From Albula goreensis (taxonomy: Eukaryota > Chordata > Actinopteri > Albuliformes > Albulidae): DNA of 64,000 nt. The DNA lies in NCBI GenBank assembly GCA_022829145.1, contig CM040743.1, positions 8,504,646 through 8,568,645 of the forward strand, read 5' to 3'. The position numbers were made by a program, and so were the translations under genes. Of this stretch, positions 25,690 to 34,265 are shown one piece after another (position 1 is the first letter of the stretch; each line of letters starts with the position of its first letter). The notes under the pieces were generated by a model that worked only from the letters and a program-made list of their open reading frames with translations, was not told where the DNA came from and did not search any database.

Positions 25690-26929
25690 GTCACTTTATT
25701 ATTGTGGAGAGAAAGAGCAGACACCAGCACACATACTTCAGGGGCATGAGAAGAAAGAAGAGGCTCCTACAAGTTCTGTATGAGCTGAAGCAGCCACATC
25801 CTTGTAGTGCCAGTGGGGTTCTCTCAGCGACCGAGAGAGGAGGGACCCCCCACTTCCTGTGCCACCAGGAAGCCCTTGAGAAGAGCCCGGGAAACGACCC
25901 CTGCCTCGTCTCTTTCCTCTCTGTGCTCTGAGCTGCTCTGCTGTTGTGTCTCATCATCTGCCGTCGGTGCCTTTACCACGAGACAAACAGGGAGACAAGA
26001 TGGCAGACAGAGAGGCAGCACCCAGTGGCTCTCTTTTGCTTTGCCCCACTCACGCCCCCCACTATCACCTTCACCCTCTCATTGGCTGCTCTTCACATTG
26101 TGCTGCAGGGTAAAATTGTACGAGGGCACGGGATTAGTTGCAGATTCGGGTGTGGTGATTGACACCTCCATGAGGGGCGGCCGACTGGGCGTCTTCTGCT
26201 TCTCCCAGGAGCAGATTATATGGTCCAACCTGCGCTACCGCTGCAACGGTACGTCTCTAACAGACCCTACCTACCTTTAAAGATAAATTAATTTTGCAAA
26301 TTATACCTACTACTGTAAATCTCAGGAATTTCTTCGTTGTTCCTTTGGTAGACGGATATGCGTTATTCCCATTAGTGCTTTTTATGTTATATTTTTTTGT
26401 TATAACATATTGATATAACCCCTGAGGTTGGTGGTTCAAGCCCCAGTCTAGCCACAGCAAGAACACCATTGCTGTTGGGCCCTTGAGCAAGGCCCTTAAC
26501 CCCACATTGCCCTGGGTTAGCCTAATCAAGTGTAAGTCGCTTTGGATAAAAGCATCAGCTAAATGACTGTAATGTAATATGTAATGTTATAATTTACATA
26601 TTGATACATTAGATATGTAGTTGCCATTATGTGCACAAAACTATCTGCTTGAGGCCAGGGACACTGAGAACGATCAGTTTGAATCCAGAGACACAGACAC
26701 ACTTAGAGAGTAAAGATAGTAACTTAGTACATGGATGGTAAGAGAGCAGAGATCTTGTTTGAGCACAGGGACCTTAACAAAGTAATGATTTGTTTGTTTG
26801 AGCGGAGAAACAGAGTACAGTAGAGCAGGAGGAATGAAGCTGTGTTTCCGTGCTGTCCCTGCAGACACTGTTCCAGACGACTTTGACGCCTTCCGTAGGA
26901 AGGCGACCATGATGGACCTACGGGTGTAA
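5747..26929 (+). CDS. thbs3: thrombospondin-3 (23 coding exons)
   Basis: Secreted pentameric calcium-binding matrix glycoprotein (thrombospondin subgroup B). Coding exons: 5747-5831, 11259-11461, 12133-12386, 14471-14567, 15521-15547, 16574-16656, 16920-16971, 17565-17713, 18129-18269, 18641-18709, 18837-18989, 19311-19421, 19718-19825, 20035-20194, 20351-20469, 21009-21061, 21402-21595, 22564-22742, 22969-23017, 23316-23512, 23956-24128, 26109-26248 and 26865-26929. Every border is AG/GT, and all phases join once one missing base in exon 2 is allowed for. The sum is 2,861 nt, or 953 residues plus stop with that base; human THBS3 is about 956. The sequence matches THBS3 better than THBS4 or COMP, for example in [22 protein letters not shown] and the C-terminal [16 protein letters not shown]. 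There is no procollagen or type 1 repeat, as expected for subgroup B. Whether it is the a or b fish ohnolog cannot be decided. The start is the ATG at 5747; an in-frame ATG follows at 5765. Confidence 0.97.
7950..8480. repeat. GA-rich purine tracts with a 68-bp tandem duplication (thbs3 intron 1)
   Basis: Long polypurine stretches at about 7955-8102 and 8215-8480 are made mainly of GAGA and GGAA units. Within the second, a block starting GGAAGTAAAGAT at 8228 is repeated at 8296 with only a few changes over 40 bp, a 68-bp period. Such mirror-like purine tracts can adopt triplex DNA, but here I only claim a low-complexity repeat. Confidence 0.75.
9737..9770. repeat. (CT)n microsatellite, thbs3 intron 1
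   Basis: A pure run of about 17 TC dinucleotides followed by a short CA-rich stretch. Confidence 0.9.
10984..11073. repeat. (CA)n-rich microsatellite, thbs3 intron 1
   Basis: An interrupted CA repeat of about 90 bp lying 185 bp upstream of exon 2. Confidence 0.9.
11553..11742. repeat. Degraded tRNA-derived SINE copy, thbs3 intron 2
   Basis: A B-box-like GGTTTGATTCCC near 11591 is followed by the conserved fish SINE body (CAGTAAATATCCAGCAATGAATGG near 11628) and the 3' motif GTGGATAAAAGCGCCTG near 11687. The same order recurs at 13340 and, more decayed, at 12004 and 16314. The copy is old, as the 5' part and A box are barely recognisable. Confidence 0.55.
11920..12002. repeat. 83-bp dispersed repeat, copy A (thbs3 intron 2)
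   Basis: The block from TGTACCTGTGATTTACCTAA through two CTCATGAATATT palindromes to CTGTGCTC recurs at 14028-14108 in intron 3 with only a handful of differences. Each copy holds ATGAATATTCAT, a perfect 12-bp palindrome. Probably two copies of one small interspersed element. Confidence 0.75.
12004..12112. repeat. Decayed SINE 3' fragment, thbs3 intron 2
   Basis: ATACATGGATAGTGTGTAAA, then CTGGCTAAGAGAGCCTGCTG, then AATGCCTGAACTGTAG. This is the same 3' body order (GGATA, TGTAAA, GGATAAGAGCGTCTGCT-like) seen in the other SINE copies of this window. It lies immediately upstream of exon 3. Confidence 0.45.
13340..13545. repeat. tRNA-derived SINE copy, thbs3 intron 3
   Basis: GGCAGTGTAATATAATGATA near 13349 matches the usual SINE head. 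GTAGGTTCAGTCAGC near 13400 is the B-box region, CAGTGAATATCCAGCTGTAT near 13436 is the body, and CCTGGATAAATGGGCCGGCT near 13501 is the 3' motif, followed by AAATGCAG. Several substitutions show it is old. Confidence 0.65.
14028..14108. repeat. 83-bp dispersed repeat, copy B (thbs3 intron 3)
   Basis: The partner of the block at 11920-12002, in the same orientation and about 2.1 kb away, with the same two ATGAATATT palindromes and the same flanking words (ACCTGTGATTTAACCTAACC and CTGTGCTCC). Confidence 0.75.
15000..15018 (-). promoter_or_regulatory. CTCF-like site, thbs3 intron 4
   Basis: On the minus strand the sequence reads GACCACTAGATGGAGGT, a good match to the CTCF core CCAYTAGATGG. A motif match only. 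Confidence 0.45.
16314..16445. repeat. Decayed SINE copy, thbs3 intron 5
   Basis: GGTTGCAGTGTAGGATCATG is followed by TTGTACCCTTAGGCAAGTTA and by CAAGTAAAATGTCCCGCTGT plus ATACACGGATAGAGTG. The typical fish SINE phrase of 'TTGTACCCTTGGGCAAGGTACTT' type and the '...CCAGCTGTATACATGGATA' body are both recognisable. Confidence 0.55.
16574..16971 (+). CDS. thbs3: thbs3 exons 6-7: coiled-coil pentamerisation segment
   Basis: The two exons encode residues about 223-267. [27 protein letters not shown] and [13 protein letters not shown] show heptad spacing of L/I/V, and the segment ends in ECQVCG. In subgroup B thrombospondins this parallel five-stranded coiled coil is closed by disulphides from the adjacent CxxC cysteines, both present here. 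The length and cysteine spacing agree with THBS3, so the product should assemble as a pentamer. Confidence 0.93.
17201..17219. repeat. Poly(A) run, thbs3 intron 7
   Basis: Eighteen adenines in a row with no clear retroposon upstream. Confidence 0.8.
17565..19421 (+). CDS. thbs3: thbs3 exons 8-12: EGF-like (type 2) repeats and first type 3 residues
   Basis: Exon 8 encodes the first EGF-like module ([13 protein letters not shown] to CEDIDE). Exon 9 encodes the next, which carries the subgroup-B insert [12 protein letters not shown]. Exons 10-11 encode a calcium-binding EGF module starting DVDEC, then the final one with cysteines in [15 protein letters not shown]. Exon 12 completes it ([13 protein letters not shown]) and enters the type 3 region (DTDIDGYPD). 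The DVDEC module is a few residues shorter in its first loop than the human one as I remember it. NGTHC in exon 8 is a potential N-glycosylation site. Introns here are short, mostly 0.1-0.9 kb. Confidence 0.94.
19718..22742 (+). CDS. thbs3: thbs3 exons 13-18: calcium-binding type 3 repeats
   Basis: These exons encode residues about 476-746, an array of aspartate-rich calcium loops of the DxDxDGxGDxCD kind, such as [12 protein letters not shown] and [12 protein letters not shown], with regularly spaced cysteines (DNCP, DSCP). In the family this wire wraps the C-terminal globe and binds many calcium ions; mutations of such loops in COMP cause skeletal dysplasia. Exon 17 begins at 21402 in phase 2 and ends at 21595 in phase 1. 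Its 3' end lies in the tandem repeat described below. Exon 18 resumes with [14 protein letters not shown] and enters the C-terminal domain ([11 protein letters not shown]). Confidence 0.95.
20749..20770 (+). promoter_or_regulatory. CTCF-like site, thbs3 intron 15
   Basis: TTCACTAGAGGGCGCTGTA matches the CTCF core (CACTAGAGGGCGCTG) closely, in + orientation. A motif match only. Confidence 0.5.
21140..21345. repeat. CA-rich simple repeat, thbs3 intron 16
   Basis: An interrupted CACACA stretch of about 200 bp lies between the exon 16 donor and the exon 17 acceptor. Intron 16 is only about 340 bp, so the repeat fills most of it. Confidence 0.85.
21572..21765 (+). repeat. thbs3: 48-bp in-frame tandem repeat spanning the thbs3 exon 17 splice donor
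   Basis: Four copies of a 48-bp unit begin in the last codons of exon 17 and run into intron 17. Each carries the coding phrase PNQKDxNG followed by a donor-like GGTAAAG (the last is GGTAACG), with GT at 21596, 21644, 21692 and 21740. Because 48 is a multiple of three, the frame stays open through all four units as 16-residue repeats: [48 protein letters not shown] and [16 protein letters not shown]. The most upstream donor (exon end 21595) gives the protein expected for the family. Downstream donors would add 16, 32 or 48 residues without shifting frame. The low divergence between units suggests a recent, probably polymorphic, expansion. Confidence 0.92.
22041..22107. repeat. 25-bp direct repeat, 42-bp period (thbs3 intron 17)
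   Basis: ATTCATTGGTTCATTGGCTT plus CACCT occurs at 22041-22065 and again, identical, at 22083-22107. Confidence 0.85.
22969..26929 (+). CDS. thbs3: thbs3 exons 19-23: C-terminal L-lectin-like domain
   Basis: These exons complete the thrombospondin C-terminal domain (residues about 747-953), a beta-sandwich that docks on the type 3 wire and mediates cell attachment and matrix contacts. Signature blocks are [92 protein letters not shown] and RYRCNDTVPDDF. The stop is TAA at 26927-26929, after MMDLRV. Intron 21 (24,129-26,108) is unusually rich in purine, poly-C and CA tracts. Confidence 0.96.
23748..23905. repeat. CA repeat plus ACCGACC-type interspersed repeat (thbs3 intron 20)
   Basis: A CA run to 23772 leads into a block with TTTGTGGACCAACCGACCGA near 23840 and AGAGCAAGCTATAGAGCTGC near 23869. 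A GGACCAACCGACC...GCTATAGAGC block of this kind is familiar to me from fish genomes. I cannot assign the family. Confidence 0.45.
24983..25002 (+). promoter_or_regulatory. CTCF-like site, thbs3 intron 21
   Basis: GGCCACTAGGGGGCACTAAA is a near-consensus CTCF core (CCACTAGGGGGCACT) in + orientation. A motif match only, though one of the two best in the window. Confidence 0.55.
25130..25690. repeat. Poly-C, GA-rich and CA simple repeats (thbs3 intron 21)
   Basis: A cytosine-rich run at about 25,137-25,180 is followed by a purine-rich tract (GGGAGAGA, GGAGGAGG) at about 25,290-25,385 and by a pure CA run ending at 25,690. The skewed composition produces long spurious open frames on both strands. 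Confidence 0.8.
26410..26590. repeat. tRNA-derived SINE copy, thbs3 intron 22
   Basis: GGTTGGTGGTTCAAGCCCC near 26426 is the B-box region, and TTGGGCCCTTGAGCAAGGCC near 26476 is the body. AAGTCGCTTTGGATAAAAGC near 26534 begins the conserved 3' end, followed by ATCAGCTAAATGACTGTAAT and a TGTAATG tail. It is the best-preserved SINE in the window. Confidence 0.8.
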
Positions 26930-28190
26930 AGAGAGGGGAGGGGCCTGACCAGGGGAGAGGGCATGCTCCGAGGAGCCATCGCCTGGGATTCTGCCAAAGC
27001 ATGTGTCTGTCAGTTAGGCGTGTGCGTTTGTGTGTGTGTGTGTGTGTGTGTCTTTCCAGATTAAGACTTTAATGTTATACACACAGAAGTCACTACATTT
27101 TTTGTCCTTTTACCTAGTAATTTTTTTAAATTATGCATTTTGTATGCATTTATGATACCAGTGTGCCCCAAAACTAAGACAACATACAAAATGAAAGCTA
27201 CAGGAACATTTGCCATACCCCTATTGTCCAGCATCGAGAAAACAACACTTCTGAAGGGCCATTTAGTGACTTTTTGCAAGTTGGCAACACTACATGTTTG
27301 TGTGAGTGTGTAAGTGAAAGTACATATAAGGTAAGTGTTTTGTGTGTCTGTGTGAGGTCGGCATCTGTATTTGTGCATGCTGCGGGTGTGTGCATGTGCG
27401 GGGACTGGCGAGAGTGTGTGTTTCTGATGGAGAGGATACACTCCTGTACACCACCTCTGTCCCCTTCAGACTGAGCAGAGGAGACAGAGGAGCAAAACCA
27501 AAGAGCCAAGAATAAGCTCTACTCAAACTGGCCTATAAGAGGCTATGTAGCTGCTAGGCAAGTACTACAGTCTCCATCCCTGTGTCACTCTGTGAGAATG
27601 TGTGTGTGCGTGTGTGTCATGTCTGTTCATGTGCATTGTGTATGTGTAGGTGTGTGTGTCCATCTGTCTTGAAGGTACAGGCAGGGCTGCACGTTCAAGG
27701 GACACTGTGTTTTCATTCCTTAAAGAAGGTGCTAACCTTTCCTATCAGGTTTTCTTTGTCACTTCAGATGTCCAAAGTAAGTAAATAAAGTATGCAGTAC
27801 AAAGTAGGTATCTGAAAGAACGCTGAATTGGAGAGCAGGTGTAATGAAACTGGGACATCTGTTCAATTACATTACTCCAAAGCGATTGGAACGTGCCAGC
27901 CATTGGAATTGTGTTAATCCAAACTGTGATGTTATGTGAAAGTTGTATTGTAAGCAAAGTCAAGAAACGCCAAAGATGTGTGCTCTGAAATATTTTTTGT
28001 AAAAGCACAGAGAGATAAATATACCCAATGCCCCCCTTAGTTTGTGTGTATTTGTGTCCTTTTTTTTAAAAAAAAAAAAAATATCTATAAATTTGGGTGT
28101 ACATGCATTCTTGAATATACTCTACAGGCTTGTTAGTCATCAGCAGATAATTAAATATGAAATAAAAGAACCGTTAACCACAGTGTGACT
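26930..28190 (+). other. thbs3: thbs3 3'UTR (probable)
   Basis: No open frame continues past the TAA. Candidate poly(A) signals AATAAA occur at 27784-27789 and 28161-28166. The second is followed by a GT-rich stretch (GTGTGACTGTGTCC), the better match to a cleavage region, so the longest mRNA probably ends near 28.18-28.19 kb. The region includes a GT microsatellite near 27,028-27,051 and a T/A homopolymer near 28,060-28,081. Confidence 0.5.
27028..27051. repeat. (GT)n microsatellite in thbs3 3'UTR
   Basis: About 11-12 uninterrupted GT units, 100 bp after the stop codon. Confidence 0.85.
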
Positions 28191-31100
28191 GTGTCCCGAT
28201 CTGCAGTTTGTAATATGGCGAGGCTGGTGAGTCTGTCCTCCTGGTGAGAATATCAAGTCCTGCTGATAGATGGAAACGACAATCCCCAAAGTCTGGATGA
28301 AAAACCTGTTTTTTTTTCCTTTTGGGTGATCACAAGAACTTCAGTGATGTGGACACAAATGAATTCAAAAACAACAAGATTAGTAGGACTATGTAGGTGT
28401 CTGCATCTAAGTCTACTGGATCATTACTGCCCGTAGGCCATACATGTAATAACGCATGCTGACCATATGGTCTTGGTTTCCACTTGGACTTTTCTGTGTG
28501 GTATCAGAACAATACTTACATTCTAGTTATTTAATATAATTAGTTATATTCCAAACAGGTGACAAAAAACTGTTGGTATATGCTTAAAAGTACTTAATTT
28601 TCCCTTGAGTTCTGATGCTAGTAAGTACAGCTGAAGAAAGAGTATCCTGTCAAAAACTGCATGAAGCTGTTTTTTAGCAAAGAAAAAAGGGAAAAAAACT
28701 GGTTTGTCAGGAAGTCATGTGAATGCACATAGAATCTGCCTTTCACATTTTAGCTCTGAGTTGTTCAAATGAAAACTGTATCCAAGTGACTGTCATGTTT
28801 GCTGGAATACCAAAACTTTTTGAATAAGGGCTCTAGCGTTGCTCGGTCTGTAAATGAACTCGCCACGAGAACAAGTCATATGGAGCTTCAACCATCAGCT
28901 GACTATGGTCATGAGTTTGGAGTGGAGAGACACATGTCCTACAAAACTCTGATATTCATAACATCAGGCTATATCCTGGCTGGAAGTAGGCAATAATGCG
29001 GATTGGTGCACATCCATGTGGTATAAAGGTTAGTGGATCTGGACAGTACATGCTCTGGACCAGCAGAGGAAGCAAATGGCCGCACAGTTTTAAAGCAAAA
29101 TGCCGCTTCTTCGGTCTGGTCTTCACCAGGAGGTTTTCAGGGTCACTGAAGCTGAGAGCAAGGGCAGGGGCAGGGCAGGGAGGGGGCGAGGGTGGAGGGC
29201 ACTCCTATCTTCCATCTCTACGGAAGACTGCTTAGGGAGGTGAGGGCAGGGCAGGGCGGGAGCAGAGGCAGAGCTGTCACCCCTCCCCCTACCCCCTCCC
29301 TCCCGCATCACACCCCCACAGCTGCAGACAGGGCTCATCAACAGCTCCTGCTCCCCACAGCACGGGCAGGCTGCCAGCCAGAGGTCACCCAGGGACAGCA
29401 GGGAGGGCTGGCGGAACTGGGGGGGCTTATGGTTATCTACCAGCTCGCCGAGTCCGCCCAGCGACCCACCTCCAGGGCAGCGCAGAGGCACACTGGCGTA
29501 CCTGGTCTCCCTTCACGGGAACACCGAAAACTGACAGTTCCTGTACTGTTTTTAACACCTTTTCTCACATGGTGGGCCCTGCTACCTTCTCACTGCATGG
29601 CAGGAGCATTCCGCCCTGTTGCAGATGTGATGGGGGAGATATCAGTGGTCACACACCATGACGCACCAACCTCCAATAGGTCTCAATATGCAAATACAAA
29701 GGCTATTTCAAAATCGTTTCCGATCCTTAATGAATCTAAGCAATCCAAAGCAATTGTTCTGATTTTTTAACTGTATTGTTAAATCCAGAGCAAATCCATA
29801 GAGAAAGAATGGTGGTGTAGCTCACCCTAATTATAACAAATCCAGCCCACTAAAATAAACAGATGTGTATGTTTCATGAATCCCTTGCTACATAAGTTGT
29901 AATGTTTTTTAAACCATTTCACATGAGTTAAATAAAAGGTGGACATGGCACATGGACACACAGCAGTGTTTTATTGGATATATTAATATCTGATGATCAG
30001 CAGATATGACTTTAGAAGTACAAGCCTTCTATACAATCACTCAAAGTATTGGCAAACATCTATTTCCATTTGGTGTAATGGATTCACATTGAGCAACAGT
30101 GACTCTGTAACACCCTAATAAACCATGCATTATGCAGCCATGGGAAAGATCATCAAACAATCAAACACCGGAACCAAACTAGAGCCAATCAGCTCATTTT
30201 ACACTTTGCAGCAACTAAATCTGACCCTCATCTGTCTTTTGGAGCTCTCACAGGTGCCAAAAACACACACATACATATGGCTATGCCACAACATGTCCCC
30301 CTCTGCCCTTTCCTCCCAGCCAACTGCCTCTAACCAACAGGCACCAGTGAGTGATGTCACTGTGCCATGTGACATTTGAGCTCACTCATTTATACCTGCA
30401 AGCATCACAGCTCCCGTGAAGAGAAAAACAATCAAGACTCAACAATCATGGGTTAGCACTACCATCTGTGGCTGACTCTTTGTATACATCATACTGCACT
30501 TCACTCCCAGATATCCAGAGGGAACACTGTAGTATTACCACAAATGGAACCAGTCATTCAAGTGTAAATGACATGGTGAGTATCCTGTAACTCAAAGCCC
30601 CTATGTACTTATGGGAATATGGCTGGATCCCCTGAAGTTTTGGTGGGTGTACTCCAAATACGAGTGTGTACCCTGGCTACACACCTGGGCAGAGTGCATC
30701 AGTGCCCTTACAGGGCCCTAAGGGGATGAAGCAGGTTGTAGAGATCGCTTTACTTCCCCACAGCGCATGTTTCCTCCAGTCCTGGCTCTCCCTGAGCCAG
30801 CACTCTTCTCCTCTCCGTGGGCCCCTGCAGACGGGTGGGTTATCCAAGGGTCCGGGAGGCCGGGACGAGTGCAATATTGGGAGGAGATCGTACAACAGTG
30901 CACTACATCCCACACCTGCCTGACCCATGGAGACCAGCAGGGCACACCATCCCCAAACATCTGGACTCTTGTGCCGGGATTCCTTGTGGACACAGGTGGG
31001 GGAGGGGGTGGGCGGAATTCAGTAATGGATCCCTGAGAAGGAGGAGATAAACCACACAATATAAATGATGACTTAGTGCTGAAGAACCCAAGCTACAGAA

Positions 31101-32103
31101 AACAGAATCCAGAAACCATCATAAAATGACATTCTACTGCCCAGTGTTACAGCAGGTCAACGGCAGTAAAAAAAATACAATTCTGGTGTAGAATGATCAT
31201 GTTTTAACTTTACTAATGAGTACTTACAATACAGACTATTAACAATGGGGAAAAAACCCTTCTAGGCAATTCTTAACCCTCAAATGGCACATGAAGGCAC
31301 AACAATTTTTGGGGGCCTACTGTGATTCTATTATAAGTAATCATTTTTACAGCCATATGGGTTTCCAACAGTTTAACAACAAGTTATTTAGACTAAAATA
31401 TTGTTGAAAGCATCCAGTGCTTATTAAATAATATTTTATTTGTATAAAAGTTAAATTAACAAGCCTTATAAATGTTCTTGGTTCTTGGAACTGTACACCT
31501 GCCTAGTTGCGCTCAAATTCAGTTCATAAAACTTATTTTAATGCATTGTTCATTAATGGGAGTACAGTGTGTGAAATGTTTTCTGTTGGTTGCCCTTTTC
31601 TTTCAGGACAAACATGAGCTAATGAATAACTCCAGGACCTTAAACAGTTTCCACGGTTACGGTCTCCTAGCGACATAGTATAGCTAATCTGTTGAGCCAC
31701 AAGAAAGAGAATAGAATGCGCATAAAGAGTGCAACAACTGTACAACTGTACTCTGAAACTACAAACTTAGACGGAAGAAGTAAAAAACATCCTGGATTCT
31801 CAGTAATAAATTACAAAACTATCCCGTATCACGCCATTTACAGTTCTGCATGAGGTTATATGCGAACTCTTCAAGCACCTCAAGCGCTTGTCGACATCCC
31901 CACACCTGTAAAACCCGCGTTTATGATGGCGGGGGAAAGAAAATTAAGTTTATCATTAAATAAAGTTTTGGACGTACCTTAAACGACTCTAATTAACAAC
32001 GTGCTTCTTCGGCGTGCACATGCTGCATGCATTTATCTTTTCTTTAAAAGAATAAAAATGTAAAGATGAGCAGCCCGTCAGGTGAGTTTCCCCCAACTCT
32101 GAA

Positions 32104-32334
32104 TCAGTCTGTGAACTCCACGGTTAAGTGATGATGCTGCAGGAACTGATAAATATCCCCGTATTTGCCAAAGTCTTCTACTGGCATACTCCAACTCTTC
32201 AGCGGTGCATGGCGATCTGTGGCGCCCCGGACAAGGGGTTTCTCGCTTTTCCCAAATCTCTCCCACAATAGCTCCCTGCTCTCTGAATAGCCTTTGCTGT
32301 GCTTGGCCGGTGGGCCCCGCCTCCGCTGCCACAA
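32104..32334 (-). CDS. Unidentified small ORF in a CpG-rich patch
   Basis: A 76-codon frame on the minus strand that I cannot assign to a family. It is basic in its first half (QRRRGPPAKHSKG) and ends in a mixed aromatic/acidic segment (KSWSMPVEDFGKYGDIYQF, then LQHHHLTVEFTD and a stop). The composition looks like protein rather than noise, and the DNA is CpG-rich against an AT-rich background. A second minus-strand frame starting MPQRASLRRLCFF at 32371 overlaps it and would join across a run of seven T's, a spot where a one-base assembly error is likely. No splice partners are visible. It could equally be a spurious frame in promoter DNA. Confidence 0.25.
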   Translation of the reverse strand: MWQRRRGPPAKHSKGYSESRELLWERFGKSEKPLVRGATDRHAPLKSWSMPVEDFGKYGDIYQFLQHHHLTVEFTD

Positions 32335-33502
32335 AAAAACAAAGGCGCCTAAGCGATGCTCGCTGAGGCATGTACGGTGCCCCTCTTAAAGGGAGCCGCC
32401 ACTCGGTGTAACGCTCCTCAAATTATTTTATTTACCAACTTTGGCTCGACTTTAGAACGCTGTCAGTTGCCCATGTGGGTTTTATCTATGTACGTCTTGA
32501 GAAAAAAGGGTAGTCGGTGAATTCTGAACATTAATATGGTAAAATCCTGTCCTCAAAATCCCCTGCTACTCACAAAATATTCAACAAAAAGGCCAGCCCT
32601 GCCAGTCACGTGAAGGGCGCATTTTCAATGGAGAGGAATCCTGCAGACCGAAGATGTAAGTAAATGTTGAACACACACACCTCCTTTACAGAAAAAAGGA
32701 AAGGGGTCTGTGAGAAGTACACGTGCAACCAATGGACAGTGTGTACACAACACAAAACACAGAAACCTGTAAACAGATACATAAGAGCAAAATGCAAAAT
32801 ACATTTTAAAAGTAAAGGCAAAATCATGAAATCCCAAAGCAACATAAAAAACAAATCCATTAGAGAACATATATAATAAGATTCTCTCTTTTATTACAAA
32901 AAAAAAAAAATCTCAAAACATGGCAAAAGGACAAAGCCCTCTCTGTTGGGACTCATGCAGTGAGCATCTTCTTATTTACCCAACCTACACACCCTACACC
33001 CTTTTCTCTCTTTCTTAGTTGATTTGTATGAATTAACATTTGTTGAAACTGGCAGCAAAGCAGTGCTGAGAGGACCCAAATTTAGAATTCACTCAAAAGT
33101 GCAGATGCATCAGAATGGCCTGCATTCCACACCTCTGGGCGCTCGCAAACACAATGCTGACTGTACAGTACGCCCCAGGAGAGCGACCCCCACCCCCACC
33201 CCCTCCCGCATCGCTCTCGGTCGACAGTTATATCCGATCAAACGTGATATGCTGAAGAAAAGGACCGCAGGCATTTATTTTTGCTTTCTAATAAATATGA
33301 ACTTAGTAAAAGCTTGGTAAAATCTCCAATAAGGAATGGCGACATTTGAAGACAGCAAAGCTGTTAATGTTTGAAATATGCTTATTCACACAGCGAGATA
33401 TGTACTTTTGTAGTGACATATCCCCTCACCCACATTGTCCTCTTTTATTACTTGGCAGGGCAACACTTCTGCACGTGCACAGATTGCGAGGAAATATAAT
33501 TG

Positions 33503-33523
33503 TTTTGCCACCAGGGGGCATAA
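33503..33523 (+). promoter_or_regulatory. CTCF-like site upstream of txnip
   Basis: TTGCCACCAGGGGGCATAA contains the perfect core CCACCAGGGGGC in + orientation, 2.9 kb upstream of the txnip promoter. Confidence 0.6.
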
Positions 33524-34245
33524 AAACTTCAATTTAGGAAGAGAAAAAAACAGACACGGAGGGTCACTAGGTCATTCATAGACAAATTCAGAAACATGTA
33601 ATACTCAGTTATTTATGAAGATTTATTCATGTATGTATACATTTGAGCAAAAATTACAGGCATGATATCTTCAGGTTCTATTTATAACCAATATCGATTG
33701 AGAAAACAAAAAGTGCACCCAGCTGAACACCACAAATGTAAATAAATAAATAGGAACCAGCTATATGTTATTTTTTACTTATTGGGATACAAATAATTTT
33801 ATAATAACTAAGTTATTTTTATTATTGGAGGGATGTTTAAAAAATATAAGTCCTACCTTTAGTGAAGAGCAAAACTTAAATTCTTGCTTTAAACAGTATT
33901 CAGCAAAATGTTCTCATTCCTATGAAGCAACCATTTGACCATTTGTAGCTTTTCCTCTCACTGCAATGTACACAAAAAAAAAAAAAAAAATATTCAGTTT
34001 TAATAAATTGGGTCATCATCACCTTTGCAAAAACAAAGCAAGGTCATGCTTGCACACTTGAGTGTCCTCAAGCTGTGAACATTATGTAGTGGATACTGAG
34101 TTTCACAACTGACTGGCCTCCCACACAGAGTGGAAATATCCATCAGTGCTTTTTTTATAACCTGTTTACCAGTGTGGGCTGTGGTCAGTCCCAGAGTTTT
34201 GCTCTTGGCAAAATAAGACGTTGAAAATACCACGCAGATCATAAA

Positions 34246-34265
34246 TAACCAGTAGAGGGCGTCCT
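34246..34265 (+). promoter_or_regulatory. CTCF-like site upstream of txnip, second
   Basis: AACCAGTAGAGGGCGTCC matches the CTCF core (CCAGTAGAGGGCG), in the same orientation as the site 740 bp upstream. Confidence 0.45.

Noticed and set aside
29192-29770. 192-codon plus-strand open frame, the longest in the window, and a 122-codon minus frame over the same DNA
   Set aside because: Both follow a GC-rich GGGCAG repeat block where stops are rare. Composition is biased, there is no domain or family similarity, and no splice or poly(A) context.
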